64,000 bases of DNA from Anthropogastromicrobium chipingensis_A (GTDB taxonomy: Bacteria > Bacillota > Clostridia > Lachnospirales > Lachnospiraceae), in the NCBI GenBank assembly GCA_963605535.1, contig CAVCXB010000003.1:24144-88143 (forward strand), given 5' to 3'. Position 1 is the first letter of the stretch. The number at the start of each line of letters is the position of its first letter. The translations under genes and the position numbers were made by a program. Positions 1 to 7,345 of this stretch are shown here, piece by piece. Under the pieces are notes generated by a model. It made no database searches and had not been told where the DNA came from. It saw only the letters and a program-made list of their open reading frames with translations.

Positions 1-987
1 CAGTGTTGGTGAATATTCCGGAGCGATGGGTTTCGGCTCGGCAATATCCGATCCTTTCGCAAATACGTACTGGACACTGTGCTTCTGATATATCCAATTC
101 ACGAAATCCTGGTCGCTCATTTGATTTATCCACTTCTTGTTTGTCATCCTATCATGTGATTTCACACTGTTATCAAGCATATATAGATTGACGACGTTCT
201 TCAGCAGCCTCAGCCTCGTGAGCAATCCCACGCCTCCGGGAACCGGACTCTGATAAGCAACGGGAAGGCCTTTCTCACAGTCTCCGATAAGTTTGCCATT
301 GCCATCGAAATTGATTCCCACATCGAACATGACCGTACTGTCTTTCGCTCTGTCGGTGAAGTCACTCTTCTTTATCAATCCAGGAACGCCGGCTGCGCAT
401 ATGATCAAGTCTGCGTTCTGTATTGCACGTATGCGGTTCTCATCGCTTGTCTTCGAGTGCATCACAGTCACATTGCAGTTCCGTTCAATGAGTGCCTTTG
501 CCATCGGCTTTCCGACGATGTCGCTTCGGCCGATGATGAGAGCGTTCTTGTTGCAGAAGCCATATTGATTCTCGTTCAGGTAGTCGATGATTCCATACGG
601 CGTGGCTGGATTGACGAATGGTGTGTTTGTGAATCCATCGGCATCCTTCGCCGGAAGGATATGTGCGTTGATCATATATGGATTGATATGATGCGGAAGA
701 GGCATCTGTACGATATACGCGTCAACATTGTCGTCTTTGTTGAGAAGATACATACTGTTCAGAAGATCCTCATCGCATGCGGTATCATCAAGCTCTTCCA
801 TCATCGTCTCTATTCCGACTTCACTGCAGTCTTTTATCTTATTGCGTACGTATCGATTGCTCGCCTCATTATTGCCAACCTTGAGTATGGCCAATGTCGG
901 ATGACGTCCTTTCACAATGGCAGACCTATCGATTGCCGTCTTCACTTTCTCTTTCTCTGATTTGACATATTCTTTTATATCAACCAT
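1..987 (-). CDS. folD: Bifunctional methylene-THF dehydrogenase/cyclohydrolase FolD, 3' end outside window
   Basis: FolD interconverts 5,10-methylene-, methenyl- and 10-formyl-tetrahydrofolate in the cytoplasm, feeding purine and thymidylate synthesis. The 329 residues seen carry the family's signatures: Tyr46 and Lys50 in ASNRYVRNK (catalytic Tyr/Lys), VQMPLP at 93-98, KDADGF at 114-119, GRSDIVGKP at 153-161 (dinucleotide loop) and PVPGGVG at 248-254. FolD normally ends shortly after that last motif, near residue 285. Here the frame continues at least 59 residues past position 270 and leaves the window open, so a C-terminal extension is present. The ATG has GGAGG seven bases upstream and a consensus promoter just before it. 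The family call is secure; the extension is unexplained. Confidence 0.93.
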   Translation of the reverse strand, partial: MVDIKEYVKSEKEKVKTAIDRSAIVKGRHPTLAILKVGNNEASNRYVRNKIKDCSEVGIETMMEELDDTACDEDLLNSMYLLNKDDNVDAYIVQMPLPHHINPYMINAHILPAKDADGFTNTPFVNPATPYGIIDYLNENQYGFCNKNALIIGRSDIVGKPMAKALIERNCNVTVMHSKTSDENRIRAIQNADLIICAAGVPGLIKKSDFTDRAKDSTVMFDVGINFDGNGKLIGDCEKGLPVAYQSPVPGGVGLLTRLRLLKNVVNLYMLDNSVKSHDRMTNKKWINQMSDQDFVNWIYQKHSVQYVFAKGSDIAEPKPIAPEYSPTL

Positions 988-1013
988 AGGCTTTCCTCCA
1001 TATGATGACTATG

Positions 1014-1042
1014 ATTATAAAGAATGAATTTCCAAATGTCAA
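1014..1042 (-). promoter_or_regulatory. Consensus sigma-70-type promoter of folD
   Basis: On the - strand TTGACA (1037-1042), a 17-bp spacer and TATAAT (1014-1019) match the bacterial housekeeping consensus exactly. The -35 box is followed by TTTGG, the extension seen at several other promoters in this window. The predicted transcript starts about 20 bases before the folD ATG. Confidence 0.9.
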
Positions 1043-1252
1043 CATATAAAATAAAATTTCTCAGATTTGATCTGGGGAGGGGATATAATTAAAATGTATA
1101 TTCTGAATTAGTCATGCTAATACCAAATGTTGATAGTGGTATCTGCATTTATCCTCCCAAAGCATGATATAGTATTTGGATCCCCGTCACATATAAACCT
1201 TGCATCATATCATGATTTTTGGCTAAGTAAGTGTAATTACCCCAAGTAAAAC

Positions 1253-1286
1253 AAAAAAGTCGGCCAGCCCTATTTGGGGCTGGCCG
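1253..1286 (-). terminator. Intrinsic terminator of the 1326-2515 unit
   Basis: A 10-bp GC-rich stem (1261-1270 with 1277-1286) with a 6-base loop is followed on the - strand by a run of six T. It lies 40 bases after the stop of the 111-residue gene. A shorter T-run on the + side could make it bidirectional. Between it and the folD promoter (1043-1252) only a possible 19-codon - strand reading frame near 1108-1167, with GGAGG four bases before its ATG, was seen; it was not called. Confidence 0.85.
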
Positions 1287-1325
1287 TTTTCGTGTGGTAA
1301 TGTATTCTAGGTGGAATTTGATTGG

Positions 1326-1661
1326 CTATTCTGGCTGCTTGGATGGCTCGCCGTATTTCTCAAGCAGGTCCTCAAGCGATATCTGGATGACGATCGGCCT
1401 ATTCTCGCCCATGTAGGGAATGGCCCGGAGCGTATTGTATTCAATGAACTCATACGCCTCGGTGAGAGAGCAGGAATCATCATCCAACGTATTGTCCTCG
1501 GCGAACTCGGAAGCCATTCTTCCCTCGTCGTAAATGACGCGGTTGTCATCCGAGATTCCAATGATCGAATTGTCGAAGTCAGGATTGTCGAGGAGGATGA
1601 ATGAGGCTTCGATATCTTTTCCGTACGCGTCGATGGCGCGTCTCAGGATATCGTTTCTCAT
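1326..1661 (-). CDS. Hypothetical protein, 111 aa
   Basis: The protein is acidic and not recognised. It begins MRNDILRRAIDAYGKD and ends in a charged tail. Its ATG overlaps the stop of the upstream 285-residue gene as ATGA, and AAAGG lies at suitable distance, so the two genes are probably translationally coupled. A terminator follows at 1253-1286. No membrane segment or catalytic motif was seen. Confidence 0.75.
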   Translation of the reverse strand: MRNDILRRAIDAYGKDIEASFILLDNPDFDNSIIGISDDNRVIYDEGRMASEFAEDNTLDDDSCSLTEAYEFIEYNTLRAIPYMGENRPIVIQISLEDLLEKYGEPSKQPE

Positions 1662-2515
1662 CTGTCATCCTTTCCGAATATGGATGTGATGTCGGCGTAC
1701 ACATGGCTCATGCGCTTGACATATCCATCCTTGACGCCATCGACATGGCCATCAAATAGTTCGAGCAGAACCTTCTCGATGGTCTCGGCGGGCACGCCCG
1801 TCTTTCCAAGGCCATAGGCAATATCCACCGCCTTTGTGATGAACTCATGCTCCGTATAGCGAGGCTCGTCGTCGCTCTCATCTTCATCCGAATCTTCATC
1901 CGAATCCTCATCCGGCTTCTTCAGTTTTTTCGACAGCCCATCGAGCCAGTCGAGCCAATTGTCGAAATCGGTATCAAAACCAGGTTTGGCTTCACCTTTG
2001 GTTTCGTCATCGTCTTCGGACGGCTTTTCATCTTCATCCTCGTCATCTTCGGAGTTGACATCTTCCGTATAAATCAATGGGATGTCTTTGTATGATGTGT
2101 ATGCGCGATGTTCGCATTCTTCATCATCTTCATTCTCATCCTCGCATTTGCCATCATCAACACCTTCGACGGAATCGGTTTCGGTGTCGACATAGCCTTT
2201 GTCAGCAGAGACCGTGAAGCTGATCTTCTCTCCGGGCTCAAGCTGGATATCCATCGATGCGCCATCCATCGTCTTAGGAGTCTTCGAAAACTCCTTCATC
2301 GAATCCGTCTTGAAGGCATATCCGTCGTCGGCATTCTGAAGCATGCCGATGACGTCACTGATCGATTCCTCGATGAGATCGACATACATACCGAGCTCAT
2401 CTCTGTACGTATGGTACGAATTGTTCATCTTGTCACTGAGCTCGGTGATTCCGGCAATGGCGCCCCTGACTTTCGCAAGCTTGTAGTTCACTTTCTTCAA
2501 TTCATCTTTACGCAT
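1658..2515 (-). CDS. Acidic hypothetical protein with Asp/Glu-rich tracts, 285 aa
   Basis: The N-terminal ~80 residues (from MRKDELKKVNYKLAKVRG) look helical and possibly coiled-coil. The middle is very rich in Asp and Glu, including a short repeated DEDS tract encoded by repeated gatgaagattcg-like units. The C-terminal ~80 residues look folded. The ATG at 2515 was chosen because AAGGGG lies just upstream; longer starts reach into the -35/-10 region of the promoter at 2593-2621 and could not be transcribed from it. Function is unknown. Such acidic proteins can be DNA mimics or scaffolds, but nothing here proves either. Confidence 0.8.
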   Translation of the reverse strand: MRKDELKKVNYKLAKVRGAIAGITELSDKMNNSYHTYRDELGMYVDLIEESISDVIGMLQNADDGYAFKTDSMKEFSKTPKTMDGASMDIQLEPGEKISFTVSADKGYVDTETDSVEGVDDGKCEDENEDDEECEHRAYTSYKDIPLIYTEDVNSEDDEDEDEKPSEDDDETKGEAKPGFDTDFDNWLDWLDGLSKKLKKPDEDSDEDSDEDESDDEPRYTEHEFITKAVDIAYGLGKTGVPAETIEKVLLELFDGHVDGVKDGYVKRMSHVYADITSIFGKDDR

Positions 2516-2592
2516 CTTATTTTCCCCTTTCATTGGACATGATTGTGTTCCGTGGACCGAGTCCATCATGCAGCGCACCCCATGTGCCATAA

Positions 2593-2621
2593 AGTCTAGC
2601 ACTGCGGAAACCAAATGTCAA
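2593..2621 (-). promoter_or_regulatory. Promoter of the 2515-1326 unit
   Basis: TTGACA (2616-2621), 17 bp and TAGACT (2593-2598) on the - strand. The -35 carries the TTTGG extension. The box lies directly after a terminator T-tract, forming a compact terminator-promoter junction. Confidence 0.75.
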
Positions 2622-2631
2622 CGAGAAAAAA

Positions 2632-2917
2632 GAAAAAGATGCTCTTTAGCTAGGAGAGCATCTTTCTGCCGTTCGGTGGTAGCTAGTCACGTCGCGGCGC
2701 TATTTGGAAAGGAGTCCAAATGCGTGGTTCCGCAGATAGCGGCTGCGGTGTGTGTCATGTGTGGCGCAAAAATCCGGTGGGCTCGGCACAATCCATTCGC
2801 GGAAGAGGAAACCGCGTGGGCGGAGGAGATATTGCCGCCTTGCATTGCCGGCCGGCATCGGCCAAAAGTCGCCACATGCGGCTAGGGAACCGCAGGCACA
2901 GTCGCAATTCCTGTGCC
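2632..2917 (-). ncRNA. Candidate structured non-coding RNA, about 285 nt
   Basis: A promoter (2924-2952) and an intrinsic terminator (2636-2664) on the same strand bracket about 285 bases in which no frame has a ribosome site and credible protein. The sequence is GC-rich and folds readily by eye. Hairpins on the - strand include GGCACAG...CTGTGCC near the 5' end, GGCCGATGCCGGCC, CCGCAG...CTGCGG and ATTTGG...CCAAAT before the terminator. It does not match my memory of RNase P RNA, tmRNA, 6S, GOLLD or ROOL. The transcription-unit evidence is direct; the RNA's function is unknown. Confidence 0.6.
2636..2664 (-). terminator. Intrinsic terminator of the candidate RNA
   Basis: A perfect 10-bp stem AAGATGCTCT/AGAGCATCTT with a 9-base loop is followed on the - strand by a U-rich tract, then directly by the next promoter. 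Confidence 0.85.
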
Positions 2918-2923
2918 GTGTAT

Positions 2924-2952
2924 ATTATCCCACGCCGCGCCCCAAAAGTAAA
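2924..2952 (-). promoter_or_regulatory. Promoter of the candidate RNA
   Basis: TTTACT (2947-2952), a 17-bp spacer and GATAAT (2924-2929) on the - strand, with the TTTGG extension after the -35. The CAAAAGT here is mirrored by ACTTTTG a few bases further right (near 2958-2964), so the divergent start region is symmetric. Confidence 0.7.
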
Positions 2953-2977
2953 TAGGGACTTTTGTTGATTTTCCCCT

Positions 2978-3005
2978 TTCAAATCATCCGCCGCGAATGT
3001 ATAAT
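2978..3005 (+). promoter_or_regulatory. Probable promoter of the 3034-4401 unit
   Basis: A perfect TATAAT (3000-3005) lies 28 bases before the first start codon; TTCAAA (2978-2983) is a weak -35 at 16 bp. The box rules out translation starts upstream of about 3010. Confidence 0.55.
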
Positions 3006-3033
3006 CATGTATATCACAGAAGGGGGAATCGAA

Positions 3034-3426
3034 ATGGGCTTGGATGTTCGGATTATGCACGTCGCTCCGGAGCTCAGCGAGGATGCGAACAGCGTCATCT
3101 TCGAGGGCAGCGGCCGCATGACGTACGCATTCCTTAGGGAATGGGTTGGGGACGAAAGATATGGCGAAGACATCATCTTGACGAAGGAGACGGCGGAAGA
3201 GCTGATCGATCTGGCGACAGGGCAGATGGCTGAGGTGTACATGGAGAGCAGCGAGAGCAAGGCGGCGTACGACCCAATTTCCGAGGCATGCGGTCTCGAC
3301 AATCCGTACGGAATCGCCGAGTTCGTTCGTGTGATGATGATGGCCGAATCGGCAATCGCATACTACGATCGGCACAGGATTCCAGAGTCCGAGCGCGGAC
3401 ACTTCACGGTGGAGGCGGACTGGTGA
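3034..3426 (+). CDS. Hypothetical protein, 130 aa
   Basis: The protein starts MGLDVRIMHVAPELSED and is acidic and soluble; it is not recognised. The ATG at 3034 has a strong AGAAGGGGGAA ribosome site, whereas longer starts would overlap the -10 box. Its stop overlaps the start of the next gene as ATGA, so the pair is coupled. It is the first gene of a three-gene + strand unit. Confidence 0.8.
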   Translation: MGLDVRIMHVAPELSEDANSVIFEGSGRMTYAFLREWVGDERYGEDIILTKETAEELIDLATGQMAEVYMESSESKAAYDPISEACGLDNPYGIAEFVRVMMMAESAIAYYDRHRIPESERGHFTVEADW

Positions 3427-3740
3427 TGACAAGAAAGCAGATGTTCGACAGGCTGTACGATCTCGACTTCATCATACGTATGGACGGAAGAGGGAACATG
3501 ACCCTGCGGCTGTTCAATCACACAGAGACATACCGCATTGACAGCGACGACTGCACGGCGCTCTACCGGAAGATCGCATCCGACTATTCCAGCGAGCTCG
3601 AGCTCTGCCGGGACATCAGCCGCGACATGAAGGGGAACCGGATGATCTTCTCCTACATGGCATACGCCTGGCTGTTCCTGCTCGCCGCATCGCTCATCGC
3701 CGCATTCGTCGCAGCGATATTGCTGACGGTCGGAAGATGA
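3426..3740 (+). CDS. Small tail-anchored membrane protein, 104 aa
   Basis: About 70 charged residues are followed by one hydrophobic C-terminal helix (about residues 78-101, rich in Leu, Ala and Ile) and the end LLTVGR. This suggests a protein anchored by its tail in the host membrane with the bulk in the cytoplasm. The start overlaps the preceding stop by one base, with GGAGG about ten bases upstream. Function unknown; early phage membrane proteins of this size often act on the host, but no motif shows it. Confidence 0.75.
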   Translation: MTRKQMFDRLYDLDFIIRMDGRGNMTLRLFNHTETYRIDSDDCTALYRKIASDYSSELELCRDISRDMKGNRMIFSYMAYAWLFLLAASLIAAFVAAILLTVGR

Positions 3741-3783
3741 CCGTCATACAACACATGACACACGACACAGGGAGGATTTATTC

Positions 3784-4401
3784 ATGGGACGTGAAATTGG
3801 ATTCGACGTATACGCAAAGGGACAGGACGACAGCGGTGGGAAGTACCTCCAGCGCCTCGAGCTCATCAACGATGACAACTGGGTCTGCGGGCGTACCGAG
3901 ATCACCGACGGGTGGGGACGGTACTTCGACTGCAACCGCATGACCGACGAGTACACGACGCCGGTATTCGTGAAGGATTTCGACGGATGGAAGTGCGAGG
4001 GCTATTCGAACAGACGCTTCAGCGCTTCCGGAAATGGCCCTACAAGGCTCGCTTTTGTTCCGTATGAGGAATTTACCGCGGCAGCAAAAGAAGAGGCTCT
4101 AGAGTGCCTCAAATCGCGCGATAAGAGGAAATCAGGCAAGACCGAGACCCTCAAGACGCTGAAGGAGCTCTACTGCACGACGATGTGCACGTATCTGACT
4201 CTGAAGGACGACGACGCGAAGATGGCCTGCGAGAAGCAGATGGATAAGGTGCTGAAGAAGATCGAATCGTTCGAGGAGGATGACGGCGATGGAGGGAACG
4301 ACTACTTCGAGAATCAGGCCGAGGCCGTCCTGAAGCTCATCGACGACATGGACAAGTTCATGTCGGTCGGATTGGTTGTCATACCGTTCTTCTCCGACTA
4401 A
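3784..4401 (+). CDS. Hypothetical protein, 205 aa
   Basis: It starts MGREIGFDVYAKGQDD. The first ~100 residues are aromatic and probably beta-rich; the second half is helical, charged and contains an acidic stretch (EEDDGDGG) near residue 165. GGGAGGA precedes the ATG. It is the last gene before a strong terminator. No family was recognised. Confidence 0.78.
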   Translation: MGREIGFDVYAKGQDDSGGKYLQRLELINDDNWVCGRTEITDGWGRYFDCNRMTDEYTTPVFVKDFDGWKCEGYSNRRFSASGNGPTRLAFVPYEEFTAAAKEEALECLKSRDKRKSGKTETLKTLKELYCTTMCTYLTLKDDDAKMACEKQMDKVLKKIESFEEDDGDGGNDYFENQAEAVLKLIDDMDKFMSVGLVVIPFFSD

Positions 4402-4409
4402 GCACAAAA

Positions 4410-4445
4410 AAAAAGACCCGCTGCATCAGTGGGTCTTTTTTTTTT
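4410..4445. terminator. Bidirectional terminator between convergent genes
   Basis: The stem AAAAAGACCC (4410-4419) pairs with GGGTCTTTTT (4431-4440), with A- and T-runs on the two sides. It serves both the + gene ending at 4401 and the - helicase ending at 4455. Confidence 0.92.
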
Positions 4446-4454
4446 GTGATCTTA

Positions 4455-6086
4455 CTAGATTTCCGGCCTGTGGTCTCTGTCGTAGGCGGCATCCATCACG
4501 GAGACGGAATCATCATCCCGGACATCCGAACCGTCCCTTCCGAGGAAGCCGTTGACGCGATGCAGGTCGCTTGCGAACGTATCGTCCGTGTAGTCCCTCT
4601 GCTCGTTGATGGCCTGGCGCATGCCCTGGTCGAGCCAGTTCTCGCTCGAGAACACATGGTAGACGACGGTCTCCGCCTTCTGCCCGAGTCGCCTCAGCCT
4701 TGCGAGGCCCTGCTGCCAGTCGCGGAACACGGGGTAGTCGAAGATGATGCACTTGCTGTATTCCTGGAGGTTGAGGCCGGTCGACCCCGTCTGCCAGTTC
4801 AGGATGAAGATGTTCTTGCGGTTGTTGAACTGCTGGTCCGGCGTCTGTGCGGCGTACGTGTCGTAGAAGTGCGTCGACTTGATGTCGCCCGAAAGCACGT
4901 CGATGGCATATCCGAGCCTGTCGCATATCGCGAATATCTCGAACAGCTCCGGGGTGAACGTGTAGAACAGCACGTAGTTGTCCGGGTTATCCGCGAGGAA
5001 TCTCTCGAGCATGTCGAGCCTCTCCCTGCTGTACCAGGCGTACCTCTCGGAGTTGCCCTGGAATCCGATTGAGAGCTGCCTTGCCCTGAGCCAGAGCGCG
5101 CCTGCGGTCTCCGCAAGCCATTCCAGGCTCGGATAGGCTATGTTGCGGTAGAACGGGTTGTTCTTGAGGTGCGGCGTGCTGTAGTCATGCGCATCATACG
5201 AATCCTGCAGGCGGACGTTCTTCGCCATGCAGTACATGAGGACGTCGTTTCCGGGAATTCTCTCCGACGTGAGCATCGTGAAGTCCTGTGTCTTTTCGTA
5301 CGTATGCTCGACGAAGATCTGCTCGGGAAGCCTGACGACCGTGTCCGACTTGATGGTGATTGCGTACTGATGGACGATGCCGTAGAGCTCCTCGACGTTC
5401 CTGTAGCCGATGATCGGCTGCTGGAATCCCAGCAGGCCGGGGCGGTTGTCCCGTATGGCGAAACGCTCGATGTAGGCGGTCTTGCTCATCGGGCATCCGA
5501 GCATCTTGAGCTGCGTCCACAGGTCGATGTATCCGGTCGTGAACGGCGTGCCGGTGAGGAGATACGTCCACACATGCTTCCTTGTGCACACCATGAGCTG
5601 CTTCTGCATCTGGATGCACGTCTTCGTCCTCTGCGAGGAGTAGTTCTTCAGCGAATGGCTCTCGTCGATGATGATGGCCGTGTTGCATCCGGCGCAGGAT
5701 TTCACGAACGATGCGAGTATCGGACGCATGGGCGCCGACCCGCCATCCTTGTTGCGCACGAACAGCGACTCGTAGTTGATGATGAGGATCTGGCTTCTCG
5801 ACTGGTCGCACTCCTCCGGCTTCGATTTCTTGTCGAGGATGTCGTATCCGTTGAAGATGCCCTTGTATGCCCACCAGAGGAACGATCCCTTCTTGTCGAC
5901 CTTCTCGCTCGCCTTTGCGTTGATCGAGATGATGATGAGCTTCGTGCACTCATGCTGCTCGGCGCACGCCAGCGAGAGCGGCGTCTTCCCGAGTCCGCAG
6001 TCAAGGAACAGGCCGTACGCCTGCCTGTCCTTCACCTGGTCGACTATCTTCCTCTGCCAGTCGTAGAGCATGTCGTATATTCTCAT
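4455..6086 (-). CDS. SNF2/DEAD-like superfamily 2 helicase, 543 aa
   Basis: An ATP-driven translocase of the SF2 SNF2-like type, as found in many phage replication or recombination modules. Visible motifs in order: Walker A GLGKT at 31-35, a DESH Walker B near residue 145, LLTGTPF (motif III), then in the C-terminal half QTGSTGLNLQ (motif V) and QGLARLRRLGQ (motif VI). Its length fits a stand-alone helicase without accessory domains. ATG 6086 was chosen because GGGAGGAGG lies upstream; a start seven codons earlier has no such site. It has its own promoter at 6165-6193 and a hairpin in the leader. The target (replication forks, recombination or host DNA) cannot be read from sequence. Confidence 0.9.
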   Translation of the reverse strand: MRIYDMLYDWQRKIVDQVKDRQAYGLFLDCGLGKTPLSLACAEQHECTKLIIISINAKASEKVDKKGSFLWWAYKGIFNGYDILDKKSKPEECDQSRSQILIINYESLFVRNKDGGSAPMRPILASFVKSCAGCNTAIIIDESHSLKNYSSQRTKTCIQMQKQLMVCTRKHVWTYLLTGTPFTTGYIDLWTQLKMLGCPMSKTAYIERFAIRDNRPGLLGFQQPIIGYRNVEELYGIVHQYAITIKSDTVVRLPEQIFVEHTYEKTQDFTMLTSERIPGNDVLMYCMAKNVRLQDSYDAHDYSTPHLKNNPFYRNIAYPSLEWLAETAGALWLRARQLSIGFQGNSERYAWYSRERLDMLERFLADNPDNYVLFYTFTPELFEIFAICDRLGYAIDVLSGDIKSTHFYDTYAAQTPDQQFNNRKNIFILNWQTGSTGLNLQEYSKCIIFDYPVFRDWQQGLARLRRLGQKAETVVYHVFSSENWLDQGMRQAINEQRDYTDDTFASDLHRVNGFLGRDGSDVRDDDSVSVMDAAYDRDHRPEI

Positions 6087-6118
6087 CTTGAGCCTCCTCC
6101 CACGCATCGTGTATCATG

Positions 6119-6139
6119 GCGCCGGAATGATTCCGGCGC
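6119..6139. repeat. Perfect 10-bp palindrome in the helicase leader
   Basis: GCGCCGGAAT, one base, ATTCCGGCGC. It lies between the helicase promoter and its ribosome site and has no T-run, so it looks like a regulatory or mRNA-stabilising hairpin or a dimeric operator rather than a terminator. Confidence 0.7.
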
Positions 6140-6164
6140 ACCTCTTTTTCATTGCGGTCCCAAC

Positions 6165-6193
6165 ATTATACGGCATCGGATACCAAAAGTAAA
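6165..6193 (-). promoter_or_regulatory. Helicase promoter
   Basis: TTTACT (6188-6193), 17 bp, TATAAT (6165-6170) on the - strand, with the TTTGG extension after the -35. Confidence 0.85.
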
Positions 6194-6231
6194 CATGCGC
6201 GGCGGTTTTTTCTACGGGGCGCATGCCGGAT

Positions 6232-6237
6232 TATAAT
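6232..6237 (+). promoter_or_regulatory. -10 box of the hydrolase gene
   Basis: TATAAT lies 25 bases before the chosen ATG. The -35 region is poor (TTTCTA at 17 bp). It is divergent from the helicase promoter. Confidence 0.5.
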
Positions 6238-6261
6238 CACCTGAGGGAGGATGCAGACGGC

Positions 6262-7164
6262 ATGGAAGACATGAGACACAGGGAAGGGATGGAATGCATG
6301 AATGGCGCAGAAGAAGGGAAGGCGATTCCGAATCCAACGCCTAAGCCTAAGCCAAAGAGGAAGAGGACACGCAAGCCGAAGGCGGATCCGGCGAATGGGA
6401 CGTACGCAGAGCCCAAGGCCGATGAGCCCGTCCCATACGTACGGCTTCCGTTCTCGGAGTATTACATCATCTGCTCGCGGAACTACACGCACCAGGAGAC
6501 GCACGCCTGGCTTGCCGAGTACAGCGAGATCATATACAGGCACGGACGGCATACACACCGGGTGAATTACCAGGTGCGCTACGACCATGTCCGCCACTGC
6601 ATACAGGCGATATTCCAGCAGACCGCGGACAGGAGCGACTGGCGCGCCAACTTCGAGTTCGCCGGCAGGCTCTACCGGGAGCCGCTCGATCTCGGCGGAG
6701 GGAAGACGCTCGCCATGAGGGTACACCGCGGATGGGGCGACATGTGGAGGGCATGCAAGAAGGCCGTGAGGCAGGAGATATCGCTTCTCCTGAAGGAGCA
6801 TCCGGACGCGCACATCGAGGTGTTCGGATGGTCCCTGGGCTCGGCCATCGCGCAGATATGCGCCGAGGACGTGTTCTACCAGTTCTCACGCAGGCCGTAC
6901 CTCTACACGTTCGGGAGCGTCAGGCCGTTCGCCGGAAGGAAGACGTGGCGGTACGTGCAGGGATGCTGCGAGAAGGCGTACTGCTTCTACGACGTATGCG
7001 ACATCGTGGGATACATGGTCCCGTTCCCGTGGTACATGTCCATCAGGCACTATGCGCTGCACAGCGAGCGCTTCGGAATCCTGAAGCTGTTCAACCCGTG
7101 GAAGTTCCACACGCTCTACGGACAGGAATGGCTGTACGACGGAATCGACGAGTACGAGTTCTAG
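6262..7164 (+). CDS. Class-3 lipase-like alpha/beta hydrolase, 300 aa
   Basis: The fold is suggested by HIEVFGWSLGSAIAQ near residues 184-198, which holds the nucleophile elbow G-W-S-L-G with Ser191, preceded by RVHRGW and followed by LYTFGSVRPF, as in class-3 lipases. Later His and Asp residues could complete a triad. Residues ~20-55 are a Pro/Lys/Arg-rich, probably disordered basic segment. No signal peptide is visible, so it may act in the cytoplasm or in the virion. The ATG at 6262 has GGGAGG 11 bases upstream and sits after the -10 box; starts at 6292 or 6298 are alternatives. The substrate is unknown, and esterase activity is inferred only. Confidence 0.78.
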   Translation: MEDMRHREGMECMNGAEEGKAIPNPTPKPKPKRKRTRKPKADPANGTYAEPKADEPVPYVRLPFSEYYIICSRNYTHQETHAWLAEYSEIIYRHGRHTHRVNYQVRYDHVRHCIQAIFQQTADRSDWRANFEFAGRLYREPLDLGGGKTLAMRVHRGWGDMWRACKKAVRQEISLLLKEHPDAHIEVFGWSLGSAIAQICAEDVFYQFSRRPYLYTFGSVRPFAGRKTWRYVQGCCEKAYCFYDVCDIVGYMVPFPWYMSIRHYALHSERFGILKLFNPWKFHTLYGQEWLYDGIDEYEF

Positions 7165-7176
7165 GAAGAAGAGAAA

Positions 7177-7206
7177 GGCCACCTGCTTTCGCGGGTGGCC
7201 GTTTTT
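7177..7206 (+). terminator. Intrinsic terminator of the hydrolase gene
   Basis: GGCCACC (7177-7183) pairs with GGTGGCC (7194-7200), followed by GTTTTTG. Confidence 0.88.
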
Positions 7207-7345
7207 GTTTGCCGTACGCATCGCATTGATAGTTTTATTCACCATGCTCGATACGTACTGATGCGTATTGGCGTGCAGAAAATGCAATCTATCTGCGAAA
7301 ACATTGCAGAATCACATGGAGCAATGCCATCGAAGGGGATGTTTC

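Noticed and set aside
2755..3432. 225-codon - strand frame covering the structured RNA promoter and the 130-residue gene.
   Set aside because: No ribosome site; it runs opposite to a well-supported + gene with promoter and ribosome site.
5169..6236. 355-codon + strand frame inside the helicase gene.
   Set aside because: Shadow of the helicase in GC-rich DNA; the - strand frame holds all helicase motifs.
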